Assembly (NCBI GenBank): GCA_001655205.1
Contig: LPNZ01007964.1
Location: 1 to 48,753 of the forward strand
From: Lenisia limosa
Lineage: Eukaryota > Breviatea
Reading direction: 5' to 3'
Length of the DNA stretch: 48,753 nt
Shown here: piece after piece, positions 10,106 to 21,395 of the stretch
How the letters are laid out: each line of letters starts with the position of its first letter
How positions within the stretch are numbered: position 1 is the stretch's first letter
The notes under the pieces: generated by a model
What the model was told of the DNA's origin: nothing
The model's database searches: none
The model's input: only the letters and a program-made list of their open reading frames with translations
Translations under genes and position numbers: made by a program

Positions 10106-13100
10106 TTACATATCTCTTTCGCCTCGGCAGATTGAACAGCCAAAACAGAATTCGTTTCCATTTGGGGGGTGAACTGTGTTACATGAGCATTTAGGTAGTT
10201 CGTTGTGAGGTCTGAAAGGACATTAAAATGAATCTAGAACGTACTTTCGTGCAATTCTTGGAGCAATTTTATGGCATTCGTCACAAAAGTGTGTTGTTCC
10301 CTGAAGTCATCAGAGAATTCTGATGGTGTTCCAAGGCAACCCACTCACCCAGCAGTACCACACAGCAACTTTGCAACAAAATCGACATTTGTATTGACTA
10401 AATTGTCATATTGGACAAAAAAAAAAAGGCACCTTCCTTACATAAAATCAGTTCCATGCTTTTTGCATCCTTTAGTTTGCCCACTACAGGAGGGGCACAC
10501 AAGGTCCTCTCGCTTGATATTGGATTCCTACAACCGCATTAGCACTTAGCAGAACTTTCATACCTCAACATCGACAGCGCCACAAGCTCGAAGCCCTCCA
10601 AAGTACGGCGTCTACGGGATAAGTAACTGTAACTGATCTGTGTCTCATGTTTCAAGACCCACATTGCACTTGAAGCAAAGATAGTAATTGAAGACAGAAA
10701 GGGCAAATTGAAGGGGGGTCATGTCCTTCTTCTTTGCTTCGTCCTCTCTAGAAACGGAATAAAGTCCAGAAAATATGACCGAACCCACATACACATCAGT
10801 AAAACAGTCTACCATATCAAACAAATAACACATTATTGCTGTGTCAAATACCCACCAACCTTTGTTCGTATTTGAGTCTACGAACAGCCCGATCCTAAAG
10901 CAGTTAATGCGACAGGACGTTGTTGGTCAAACACACGTGATAGTCCTTTTCAAGCTGCAAGTCCTTTGTGATGTACTTGGTTAATCTGTCGTGGTCCATT
11001 CGCGTACTGCAAAGAGGGCAGTTCAAGAAGTTGAAGCCTGTACGAGTGACCAGAGTTTTAAAAATATTTCAAAATATGATAATTGAAAAAGGCACATGAT
11101 AATGATTCAATACAGAGGGAAATGAATCCACAAACTCATGCGAGAAGTCGGCCATCGAGCTTTGACTTTGTCTTTGATGCACTGCCAATGAATAACATGT
11201 CCACATTTGAGCTGAATACTGGGTTCATCTGATAAGCTGGACACACTACAATGTGTCAAGATTTGATTGCGTGTATATAGTATAGGTATCAGCCATCACA
11301 GACAACAACGTGAATGCACAAACAGCTCACAAGCAAATGTTGCAAAAATCTTCAGCATTTGTAGGCATCTTTCCTGAGGGGGGGTTGCAGACCTACATAT
11401 AGTATATATATATAAAAAAAAAGTTAGACAATCGAAATGCACGGTATCAAGCCTCCCCTCCTACGGCCTCGTTGAATTCGACACAATCTTCCCGGAGACA
11501 GCCGATATGATCCTTTTCATGAGCAATACCGCAGCACCAATGTCCACATGGCAGCTTCGATGCACAACATGACTTATACAGGGTGTGGCATTCAGTGGAG
11601 TCGCAAACCTCCTGCCTATATCCTCTTGCACTAAAAAAATTATCATTAATACTCAGTTCTGTTGTTCATTATCTCATGGGACTCACTTTGGAAGAACAGC
11701 TGACTGACAAAAACGACATTGTTTCCCCTCAAGACGGAACTTCTCCTCATCACATGTGCGGTTCTCGTGATAAGGGTGCGCCTGTTTCAATTAAAAGAGG
11801 AAAACTCAACTCACCTCACAAGACATGCAAAACTCGGAATTACACTGCGGACATCTAAATTGTCAAAAGAAACTTGAGACGTGCTACAACACGAAACAAA
11901 AGGCCATCCCTTGAAGCCCAACCTGGCATGGTATGTGGCATAGTGTTTTCGAGACTCTTCACTCATCTGCTGACCTTTGGACTGGAAACAATAAGACAGC
12001 AAATTCCTTATCAACATGACAGTATGATGCTAATGATTGTTGTTGTAAAATAGGAACAATATCATTACGAAAAGCTCATCTGTATATTTGAACAAATCAG
12101 CATATTTGCAGCCTCGGATGAACAAAAAAGAATGGTTCATCCAAATCAATTAATATGAGAAATGATGATTTAATAGCCAACAGCCCACGTCTTTCTGAGG
12201 AGCGGAATCTAGTTTGCCGTCTCCAAGCTGCATAGAAAACATGGTCTTGCAGGAAGGGCATTCCTTAGCCTTCAACGTTAAACAAGCACCATGCAGGACT
12301 CACATCTACGTCTGAAAGGAAGCGCTTGAGGACCGCCTTCTCCCATCTCGCAAACGCTTTCGGCGTCAACAGAATCTAGAATTGTGTCATTGTGAATGGA
12401 ACAGCCAACTCCATTATTTTGTGAGGAAAATAAATGAATTTTGAAATTAATAGGTCTCTCCCATACGTGGAAATGTGAAATATAACAAGGGAATAAATGA
12501 CCTTAGCCATCTAGGGTAGTCATTCATACATGAATTACATGTATATACTATATGATATAGTTTTTTTGGCCTTGACCCCATGAAGGTATATGATATTATA
12601 TGATATATTATGATATACTATATATTTTCAAAGTTTGGGGTCTGTATTCAAACGTTTCTTTGTATTTTCGATATAATTTTCCATAACCAATGAGAAATCA
12701 GTAATATTACGAATTTCTGAGAGTTTAACAACTTTAATCGGTGAACTCTCATTTACATCAGAATTACAATCTAAAATATATATTCAACATCTTACCCGCT
12801 GACCCCATGTGTGTATATATTGTANNNNNNNNNNNNNNNNNNNNNNNNNNNNNNNNNNNNNNNNNNNNNNNNNNNNNNNNNNNNNNNNNNNNNNNNNNNN
12901 NNNNNNNNNNNNNNNNACATCACATTATAAGAGCTATTTCATAGTACTTATTATCTGCACAGTAATAGGAAATCAAAAACAAGGAGCTTACACTGAAATC
13001 AGACTCCAACAACTGCATGCCACACTCCTTCTTGGTTTTGGGGTCGATGAATGGGCAGGTTGGGATGTCATGGCCTATGGATTTCTTAGCTCGCATACCC

Positions 13101-14101
13101 GCACAGGTCCGACAGACTCGATGGTAACATGCCTAAAGGGGTCATATTGGATCATATTCGCTCCATTTTGCAATGCTAACAAAAAACCTCAACCTACATC
13201 AAGAGTGTACATGTGGTCCAAAATGAACATCTTATCACACCATCGGCAGAGTTCTTTTTTGATTGAATTTTCCTCCTCTATTATCTTCAACGCCAGCCTG
13301 ATAAGTGAGTATAACTGTTAAAAATAATAATCATGACATCGTGACTGTGTTATCCCCCAAACAATCTGGTCTTCTCTACATTCTCTTTTTCCTTGGCAGA
13401 GATGACATCTAAGGCTATGAAATGAAATAAAGAAACAAAACCCTTCCTACCCATTTGATAAGAATGGTCCTCTCTTTTCTTCATTGCAGGAGTCGAGGTT
13501 TGCACTTTCCAGTCCCAATGATGGTCGGAAGGCTGAAACATGAGCCTCAAGCAACGTTCCAACCTTGGGTGTCTTTTGCTGCGGCGCATATGGAGCATCC
13601 CGCCTGACGGGTAAAGGGTCGGCAGAAAGAACCTGAACGTATTAGCAGTAACCATGACTATAGTTGGGTTGTTATGCCGACCTGTTTGGAGAGAGGTGTC
13701 ATTGCAGTTACGTCTTGGAGCCTTCTTGGTGGCATATTTTGAGGCCTACTCACTGAAGGAGCCTGGGGCTTGGCCTGGCGACTGAGCTTTGCCGGAGAGA
13801 TCACGTCCTGTTCGGAAGACCTCTTTAAACCCCACTTCTCCATGATCTCCGCATCATGGCTGCCAACATTGTTTTTTTCTTCCATTTGATTCAAACAAGC
13901 TTCTTTCTCGGGAAGAGGTGGGTTGCGAAGTTTATACGAGAGAGTTTCAGAATCGCTTTCCACTCTTTGTCCCTGTGGATAGTGTTGATTCGCGCTTGAT
14001 TGATGATCAGAAAAGTCCAAAACCGTTGGGACCAGATTGGAAGATTCACTAAATAAATAAGTGGAAATAGAATAGTAACTAACGCTGAACCTCTGCGCCA
14101 T
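10106..14101 (-). CDS. RING-Cys-relay (MYCBP2/PHR-type) E3 ubiquitin ligase with RBR-like N-terminal zinc modules
   Basis: About 20 exons, roughly 700-750 residues as I splice it. Start ATG at 14101 (MAQR); stop TAA at 10106-10108. Order: a disordered polar N-terminus; a RING1-like module (ELCRWCDKMFILDHMYTLD near 13210-13265, then CYHRVCRTCAGM and TCPFIDPKTKKECGM near 12990-13130); ECPSCKTMF (about 12240-12265); an IBR-like module (CPQCNSEFCMSCE near 11820-11858, HPYHENRTCDEE, CRFC); a Cys-rich block with LPCGHWCCG (near 11550); the RING (EDFCNICL near 11350, IQLKCGHVIHWQC, then FNFLNCPLC near 11020); and a tandem-cysteine domain (NYYLCFKCN, TPYFGGLRAC, VCPSCSGQTKGCKKHGTDF, YKCRFCCKVAVWYCWG, THFCDECH, CFGCSICRG). 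The RING and tandem-cysteine parts match the C-terminus of MYCBP2/Highwire/RPM-1, which passes ubiquitin between two cysteines and esterifies threonine. Residues equivalent to both relay cysteines (human 4520 and 4572, from memory) are present. A 34-base intron lies at 12270-12303. An N-run at 12825-12916 falls in an intron. The giant N-terminal regions of animal MYCBP2 are absent. Confidence 0.85.
12541..12625. repeat. AT-rich TATGATATACTATAT-type tract
   Basis: Contains tatactatatgatatag, ggtatatgatattatatg and tatgatatactatata. It lies in an intron of the RCR E3 gene and belongs to the same family of tracts as 33931 and 38440. Confidence 0.6.
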
Positions 14102-14453
14102 TTTGCTCTTGGTTTACGTGGAGGAGGGTCCATAGATCATAGCAAGAAGGCGAAGGGGCGAAGGGAACAAAAAAATAGCAAAAAAGCAATAGAAGATCAT
14201 AGATCGTCTGCCTACCCACGTGTCGTGGCCCCATCACCAACAAGACAAGGCCAACAAACAACAAGGGAAAAAACGGACAAACGGACAAACACAGACAGCT
14301 TAAAAAACCCAGCTTCAGGAAAAATGTAACAGTACGCAGTTATTGTACGCTTCCCTTGCTGTCTGCTGCATGTGTTTTAGTATTACAAAGGATACATAGA
14401 ATATCAGGTAGCGTCTTTCACATTCAACAGTTCTTCCTTCAGTCTTCCTCAGA
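14102..14453. promoter_or_regulatory. Divergent intergenic region (RCR E3 / KEKE-rich protein)
   Basis: 352 bases between two start codons pointing outward, so both promoters must lie here or in leader exons. It contains a short repeat, aacggacaaacggacaaaca (14272-14291). No TATA box is obvious. Confidence 0.45.
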
Positions 14454-17400
14454 ATGGAGGTAGAATCCAGTGAGACCCACTCAGATTCTCTGCAAAATGA
14501 AGGTGGGGTTTTACATTTAAAGACACATTACTCAATTGAAGGAGGGGGCCCTGTCAAGAAAGCCAGCGAATTCAATCAGGATACCCACAAGTCTGTTCAA
14601 CCACTCTCAAATCAGGTATGCCTAATGATAGTAGTAGATATGTAAATGAATATGTTAATGATCTTGTTTTGTGTTACTCTCCAGTTTATCGGGTTTGCGC
14701 TTCCACCAAAGCCATCCACTCCAAAAAACCCATCTTTAAAGAACAAAGTCATCAATTTTTCAAAGTACACAAAAAACACTTTAAGTAAGGGCTTGTCTAT
14801 TTCAGAATACGTCTTACACTTTAGTTCCCCGGCTCTCTTTGCCTTCAGAATGCAATATTGTGGAAGAAAACAAAATGGATAAAGTTGAAAGTGACAATCA
14901 CGAAATAATAAAGGATGAAGAAGATATACAAGAAGAAGAACCTGATCTTAATGGGAGTGAAGTACTCTGCTCACCTTCTCCTAAGTCCCACAGGATCAAA
15001 TCCCAGCCGCGAGTTGTTCTGAAGCCGCTCGCTGTCCCACCATCCCTTCTTCCAGTTACCCAACCAAAGAGGCTGCGTAAGCGAACAAAACAGCCGCAGC
15101 CACCGTCACACCTGGGTATTCCGAGGGAAACAAGGGGACGAAGGAAGGACCTGTCAGAACTCTTTTCAGACAGTGACTCCATTGAGGACGACGGTGACGA
15201 AGATTTAATGATTGATCGGCCGAAATGTAACATTCCACACCAGTACGTTGACATCCAGGTACGTGGCGGTTTGTTTATCATTAGATCATCGATTTCACAC
15301 CCCGCAGGGTCCAAGCAGGTACAGAGAAGTTATGTCCTTTCTGTTTGGAAAGTCCAATTCACAGGTGCCTCTTTTGGACAAACCTTGTCAAAAAGGTGGG
15401 CTACTTTGGCCATCTTTTCTTACACATTAGGCAATCAGCAGAAAGTGCCGATTTTTGCAGCACATCTTAGGAGCCGGACAAAATCCCTTTCATTCGACCT
15501 CCCAATCCGGGCATATCCAACTGAAACGTAAGAACCATAAGGGGCTAAGTGGAGGGTGTGAATAGATACTTGAAAAGCACTAATGACTCAACAGGTACCC
15601 CTTCGTTTCCCTTGTTCCAGTTGTCAAGCCAACGGATAGGAAAGTTCCGAAATCTAGACTGTCTCCAATGATATCTGAAGGTGAATGGTGTCGCCACCCA
15701 ATGCCAAGTGTTACTGCAGACCATAAAGGAAGAGCTGAACCGAACTGGGATGAAATGACTGAAGCGAGGACTCGGCTTTATAAGGTGAGATCGCGGCCTG
15801 CTTACTAATGATGTTGTCAGGCCTGTGTCACGAAGGTCATTGACTTTGCTGCGGGGGTAGACTTCGGCTGGGCAACCCCAAAGGAATATATTCGACTGTA
15901 AGCTGTGTGGCCGTTTTTAAGCGCCATCTCAGTCTTATATTTCCTAACCTCTTAGAATTAACACATCACATAGCCTTTTGAACTCTGATAATTTGGTAAA
16001 GGGGATCAAGTGCAAGTGCCATTCAGACACTGCTACAAAACCGGGTCATTAATTCAATAAATCAACCTGTGTGCATCATTTTTATCAAAATATTCAGAAA
16101 AAACTTTACATACCTCCATAAACTCTTTTTTTTAAAAAAAAAAGCATTCCCCTCAATGTAATGCTTTAGGGCTCATCCCTTCTTCACTATGCTGCCCGTC
16201 ACTTGCCTCTCCCATTGTTTTGTGAAACCCTAACCCGGCAGCTACCTGTTGTTCCAAATGTGGGTCATAGATGGCAATCATGGAGTACTTACAAATATAG
16301 GCTCTTGGGCAAACCGCTTTTGATTGGGCTTCTACTGACGAGAAAAAAGCAGCATTAGTGGTGAGAAGGGAGTTTTCATTGTCATATTATCGTCATATTT
16401 GTCACCATAAATAGATTGTATACGGCCGGCCTGATGGTACACTTTCTGACTTCCCGGTGCTGATCCAAGGAGTACTCGAGTATGTCACTACATTGACTTT
16501 TGAATGTCTTGGTGTTAAGACTCCTCTCTTCATAATTGAATCTCAGTCGTCTTCTCTACCAGTTCTGTTGTCAGAGTAGCTATGTTGAACTTCCCAAGAA
16601 GTGGAACGAATCAACTCGCTCCGCGTTTCTTTCAAAGTAAGCTTGAAATAACAAGATCATCACATTCGGCATTCCTTCACTTCACAGTACAGATCACAAA
16701 TTAGTCCTTCACTCTTCAGGTATCGACCGGTGCACTTTCTGATTTCAGCGGACACCCGTAAAGAAGCTGTTTTGCCACCACCAGCCGCGCCTCTTTTGCT
16801 TCCGCCTCCCGACCCAAGGGACGAAATTCGAGCAACAATGGGGCTGCGCACACGCAAACGCTCACAGAAAGCAATGGCTATGCAAAATATCCAAGACAAG
16901 CCTCCTCCCTTAGTCGTTAAGAGGAAGGCCAAGAAAGCCAGCACCAAAAAGCCTGCTATTACAACAGTGAGCACCGAACCCGTGTCGCTCAATGAGGTGT
17001 TCCCGAATCCTCCTCAAGAATCGCCATCGTTACCACCTTTGTTGTCCCTTTCAACGCCTGTTACTTTGCCCCCAAGCATAACTTCAACCAAACCATTCCA
17101 GCCACCTGTCAAATTAAGCAACCCTCTACCAACTATTCCCGCACAAGCACCAGAGAACCAACAACCTGAACTTCAGCCCCCTCTAGACTCCACCACCCCA
17201 TTTGCCGTTCTAATCACCCCATTTAAGAGGAGCCGCAGCACTGCACGAAAAGTGTCGCACTCCACGCATCCCTCCTTCCTCCCACCTCTCCCAGTAGACT
17301 ACAAGCCAACCCTGGTTTCAACATACTACACCCCACCAAATGTTCCCAAACTGCCACATGGGTTTGTAATTGTCTATGTCGGCTCAAAACCTGCTGATTC

Positions 17401-19429
17401 TGAATTGCATCATAAACCGCCATCTCATAGTCACCGTCCCTCCACCGTGTCCGTTGTTGAGCCTGCTGTAGCTCAGATCAAAATGCTCAAGGAGAAGGCG
17501 AGGAAGCAAGCACTGATTGATGCTGCCAAGAGAGAATTGGCTGAAGAAGCTCGGATGGAAAAACGAAAGGCCAAAGAACAAAGAAGGCTGGAAAGAAGAG
17601 AAAAGGAAAAAAAGAGGGCAGCTCTGCGACTTGAACTCATTGAAAAAGCACGGAGAGAAGCCGAAAAAGCGGCAATGGAGTTGGCAAACAAAGAATACCG
17701 GAGCCCTGAGCCGACCCTCTCCTATGATGTTGATGTTGGTCTCACTTTAGATATGTCAGATGAAGTGAACGAAAAAGTGCCCAACACTCTGAAAGAAATA
17801 AAAGATACTAAGAATAAGTTCAAGCTCTCTTCTAGTTTCAAACCTATTCCCAAGGCTACTAAAATCGAGGTAAATGGATTTCCCTGACTTGAAAGTGTCG
17901 GTGTCATGTTTACTTTTTAGAGGAAACAGGAAGTCGTGAAAAAGTCAAAAGTGGCGTCCATCTCAAGTCGCCGTCGCCAACTTGCTGACAAACTGGCTAA
18001 ACCGACCCTCCCTTCCCATGAGTCTCATGAGCCCTACGACCCCCCTTTTGAGCCAGAAAGAACGGTTTGTTGCCCGAGGTTTGCTTTCATCTTCCAGTGG
18101 CCGGAACCCAAGACAGAAGAACCGCCTGTTGTCATTGGGCGTAACCCGTTCTACTTCCGTCCGCTCAAGTCCCTTTCTTTCGGCAAGCCGGTGGTTTGTG
18201 GCTATTTCATTTGTTTTCTTTTTATTATTATGTTTTTTTGCAAACAAAGGAGCCTATAACGCATATTTGACCTTTCTAGGTCCAAGAGCCTGAGGTGCTG
18301 ACTTCTAAACAACGCAAGTTTCTGAGTCTCCACTCGTCTGAAGAGATATCGCGGCCTGGTCCCATGCCAAATCAATACGTTGTGTTCCATGAAAAGCCTC
18401 TTAGGTTTGATTGATCTCAGCTGAATTCTTGGTTCTTGTTGTGACCTTTTCAGATTCATTCACAAAACGATTCAACAAATTGAGGCAGCTCTCACACGAA
18501 AACCCAAGTTGCAAACTCCAAAAAGGAAGGTTGAGAGAGCCAAGGCCAAAGTCCGAAAAGACCATCATCATCACCCATCCCGCCCGAATCCTTCCAAAAA
18601 AGTAATCCCCCCTGACGATGGTCTGGGACATTTCGAAGTGGGAGCGCCAATGTCATCTCCCGTTATCTCATCTCTCTTGGATTGTCTTCATGACTCCAAC
18701 GTCGAAAGTACTCCACAGGGCTTGGAGTTGACAGATATGAAGCAAGATGCAGAGAAGGAAGAAGAGAAGATAGAGCTTGATATCAAAGCGAAGGAGAAGA
18801 CAGGAGAGAAGAAAGAACCAGTTGAAAAAAAGACAGGTATTATTGAGGATAAGGAAGAACAGAAAGAGGAGACTGGTAAGACAATATTGGAAGAGAGGGA
18901 CACTGATGTGGATAAAGAGAAGGTAAAACCGAAGATCTTGGAGAGTAAAAAAGAAAAAGAAGAGAAGGTGTGTGAAGAAAAGTTAGAACAAAAGAATGTG
19001 GCGAATGAAGAGAAGAAAAAACATGAGAAGAGCAAAGAAGAGAAGGACAATGATGAGAGTAAGGAAAGCAAGAAACATGATAAGAGGAAAGAAAAGAAGA
19101 AGGAACATCAGAAGAAAGAGAAAAAACGAACTACTGAGCCTGGAGAAGCCCCACCCCTTGCCTCATCTTATCATGAGATGTCCAAGAAAAGGCATAAAAG
19201 TAGAAATCATCACTCTAGCGATAAACACAAACATGACTCAAGTTCGCGTAAAAGAAGCTCAAGTGATCGTCATCGAAGCCATCGCGACTATGATCTGGAG
19301 GGCTATGATCGCGATTCTAATTATCACAGATCCCACGAGAGAAGTCGCAAATATGAAAATCGTGGGATCATGGGTTATATTTATTGTCTGTTCTACAATA
19401 AGTGTGGCGTTCTAATCAATTTTAGGTAG
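14454..19429 (+). CDS. Large proline-rich, coiled-coil, KEKE-rich protein (unrecognised, probably nuclear)
   Basis: Start MEVESSETHSDSLQNEG at 14454; stop after 19426. More than 1,000 residues. The N-terminal third has acidic and basic patches (EEDIQEEEPDLNGSE; KRLRKRTKQPQPP; SDSIEDDGDEDLMIDRP). A middle part looks folded (ACVTKVIDFAAGVDFGW near 15820; GRPDGTLSDFPVLIQG near 16427; ELPKKWNESTRSAFLSK near 16590, which splices in phase into YRPVHFLISADTRKEAV at 16720). Then come a proline-rich stretch (16780-17340), a strongly charged coiled coil (17470-17690, alternating K/R/E/A), a block with PNQYVVFHEKPLR near 18370-18405, and a K/E-rich region (18740-19130) followed by a His/Ser/Arg-rich tail (HKHDSSSRKRSSSDRHRSH). 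Such composition is typical of chromatin- or RNA-associated proteins. I found no catalytic motif and cannot name it. Confidence 0.6.
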
Positions 19430-19504
19430 TTCTTCTAGATGGTAACAAGTCGCTCTTTATCCATGATTTGATCTTGTTTTCTTTTTTTCAAGGTTTGAGA
19501 GTAT

Positions 19505-19690
19505 TTATGTAATATATTATACAGAGTTACTATTATTATATGATATATAAATCATATTAGTGTATTATATAATACTTGTGTAATCGATGTGATGTGCATG
19601 TAGTGTTTTTGATGTAGTACTATATGATATACTGAAAGATATTATTTATTTCATATGATATATAGCTATGTATGATATGCTATTAAAAAT
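19505..19690. repeat. AT-rich palindromic tract downstream of the KEKE-rich gene
   Basis: Repeated tatatgatatata, gtgtattatataatac, atatgatatactgaaag and catatgatatatagc words. Same family as the tract at 33931; it lies between two convergent genes. Confidence 0.6.
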
Positions 19691-19838
19691 TACAAAACTG
19701 ACATTTCAGATTCCGTTTCTTCAGTTATGTTTTTTGTTCACCTGTCATTATTTTTTTTACACTGTTTCTAGATCTTACTTATTTATTGATAGTTTCTTTC
19801 ATTACTAGAAGCAAATAAATAAAACAGGAAAAAAAAGC

Positions 19839-21074
19839 TCATGGTTCCTTATTTCGGTTGACTCTTTCTTCATGAGCCAGCGACACCAAAGCATTGAAAG
19901 GGGAGAAACTGGAAATGGGCTTGATTGTCTTGGAGGATAATTATACCAAGCTACTTCCTTACCTCATCTGAGGGTTTAGGCACAGAATTTTGACGTTTGG
20001 GGGAGATGGAGGGAGGGTTCATAGCAAGTAAGGTTTTAGGTCGCAAGTGGTGAGGAGATGCAGGGGGGGGCTGAAATATCATTTCATTACCATTCCATAC
20101 TGATTTCAACGGATCAACTCTTGTGCTTATTTTCTTGTCTTTTTTTCGCGGCCAAGAATCCTTAAGATTACACACAAAAGAGGTGTGACCAAACCATTTC
20201 GTCAGAGTCATCATCCTCATCTGAGAATGACCTCCTCTGAGGCTTTCTTCGCGTGACTATTTCTTCTGTCCGTCGACGATCTCCTGCAGGCAGTGTTGGC
20301 AGCATTCTATAGAGCCGTCAATTTCGCTGATGTCTACTCACTTTCCTTTTCCTGATTCTGCAATATGACGTTGCTCGTGTCGCTTTCTGTCACACTCCTG
20401 CTTGTTAAATCTGTCACCATTATAGCCCACCTGGAAAAAGCCTTGTGAGCATGTTGAACAAGGGTAGGGACGTTCATTTAAATGTCCTGCCAAAAGATGG
20501 TATTCCAAAGAGTTCACACGGTCATAAACCTAAGTCATCACAAAAGGAAAATGCAAAAATGCAAAAAAAAAAAAACTCAAACCTTAGTGCAGTTTTCTGC
20601 TCCACAAAACCATTGCCTAAGCCGCACATTAACATAAAAAACAATTTTTCGCCCAGAAGGTGCAAGAAAGTGGAACATTGGAAGCTCTAACTTGCTGTCG
20701 ATGTGCTTAGGGTATGAAGTTGGAGTTGAGAACTCTTTGCCGTCGAGCTGGTCATGATACTGCTGCTGAAGACTTTGGTGCTTAAAGAGTGTGGTTGGAT
20801 GCACTTCAACAGGCTGAAATTGCATTGATACATCACTGACTGAGGAATCGGGTAAAGAATCGGAGGCCGAGGGCGTTGATTCGGTCTTAGCAATCATTGC
20901 ATTAATCCGTTGGAAGGGGAGGGGGGAGTCGTTTACAGAACGCCATCCTTGCGAAGATGAAAACGTTGCTGTATAAGCTCCAGAAGCCGGAGGCGAAGGG
21001 TCAGTGGTGCTCGTTACAAACCGCAATGGACCACTAGCTTGTATCGTCGGAGCAACTGGTAACGGCTCTTCCAT
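19839..21074 (-). CDS. C2H2 zinc-finger protein (putative transcription factor)
   Basis: Probable start MEEPLPVAPTIQASG at 21074. The N-terminal ~140 residues are Ser/Pro/Gln-rich and likely disordered. Two C2H2 fingers are split across exons: FCGAENCTK (near 20580-20610) joins VYDRVNSLEYHLLAGH to give C-x4-C-x12-H-x4-H, then YPCSTCSQGFFQ joins QECDRKRHEQRH across a 30-base intron (20401-20430) to give C-x2-C-x12-H-x3-H. After the fingers come a basic patch (RRKPQRRSFSDEDDDSDE), a tail with FQPPPASPHHLRPK, and the last exon FNALVSLAHEERVNRNKEP with TGA at 19839-19841. A two-finger array with a linker like NERPYPC is typical of DNA binding. The target is unknown. Confidence 0.75.
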
Positions 21075-21312
21075 TACATTGTCTAGCACAGGAAACTATC
21101 TTAATAAAGGTGTTTCTTTTCAAATCAAATATGCTAACTCTAATGTGAAACAATACGTAATTCCTCGAATCTATTTCTCCGAGGGCAACTTCAAATTACT
21201 TGAGAGAGTATAAACAAAACAACAACACCCCAGTCAATAAGCTGCAAAACAAAACAAATAATTATTTTTTTTGTAAAAAGAAATTTCACTAAAAGAGGAA
21301 GATAATATCACC

Positions 21313-21318
21313 AAAAAA
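21313..21318 (-). terminator. Pol III terminator (T6) of the tRNA-Val gene
   Basis: A run of six A on the plus strand, i.e. T6 on the tRNA strand, begins four bases after the tRNA 3' end, as expected for RNA polymerase III. Confidence 0.8.
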
Positions 21319-21322
21319 GGTA

Positions 21323-21395
21323 GGTCAAACCGGGGTTCGAACCCGAGACCTTCAGCATGTTAGGCTGACGTGATAACCAACTACACCATTCGACC
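21323..21395 (-). tRNA. tRNA-Val (anticodon AAC)
   Basis: 73 bases with no intron. The 5' strand GGTCGAA pairs with the 3' strand TTTGACC (one G-U). The anticodon arm is CAGC-CTAACAT-GCTG, giving anticodon AAC (Val). The T arm contains GGTTCGAACCC (B box) and the D arm TGGTGTAGTTGG (A box). No CCA is encoded, as normal for a nuclear gene. A T6 terminator follows. Confidence 0.95.

Noticed and set aside
10106-14101. Complete animal-style MYCBP2 with RCC1, PHR and FBXO45-binding regions
   Set aside because: The gene starts at 14101 and a divergent gene begins at 14454; none of the upstream animal domains are present.
14898-15314. Minus-strand 138-residue frame opposite the KEKE gene N-terminus
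   Set aside because: The plus strand has in-phase exons and a composition that continues into neighbouring exons; the minus frame has no splice partners.
18688-19071. Minus-strand 127-residue Ser/Phe-rich frame
   Set aside because: It is the antisense shadow of the K/E-rich region of the plus-strand gene; GAA/AAG codons read in reverse give Ser/Phe/Leu.
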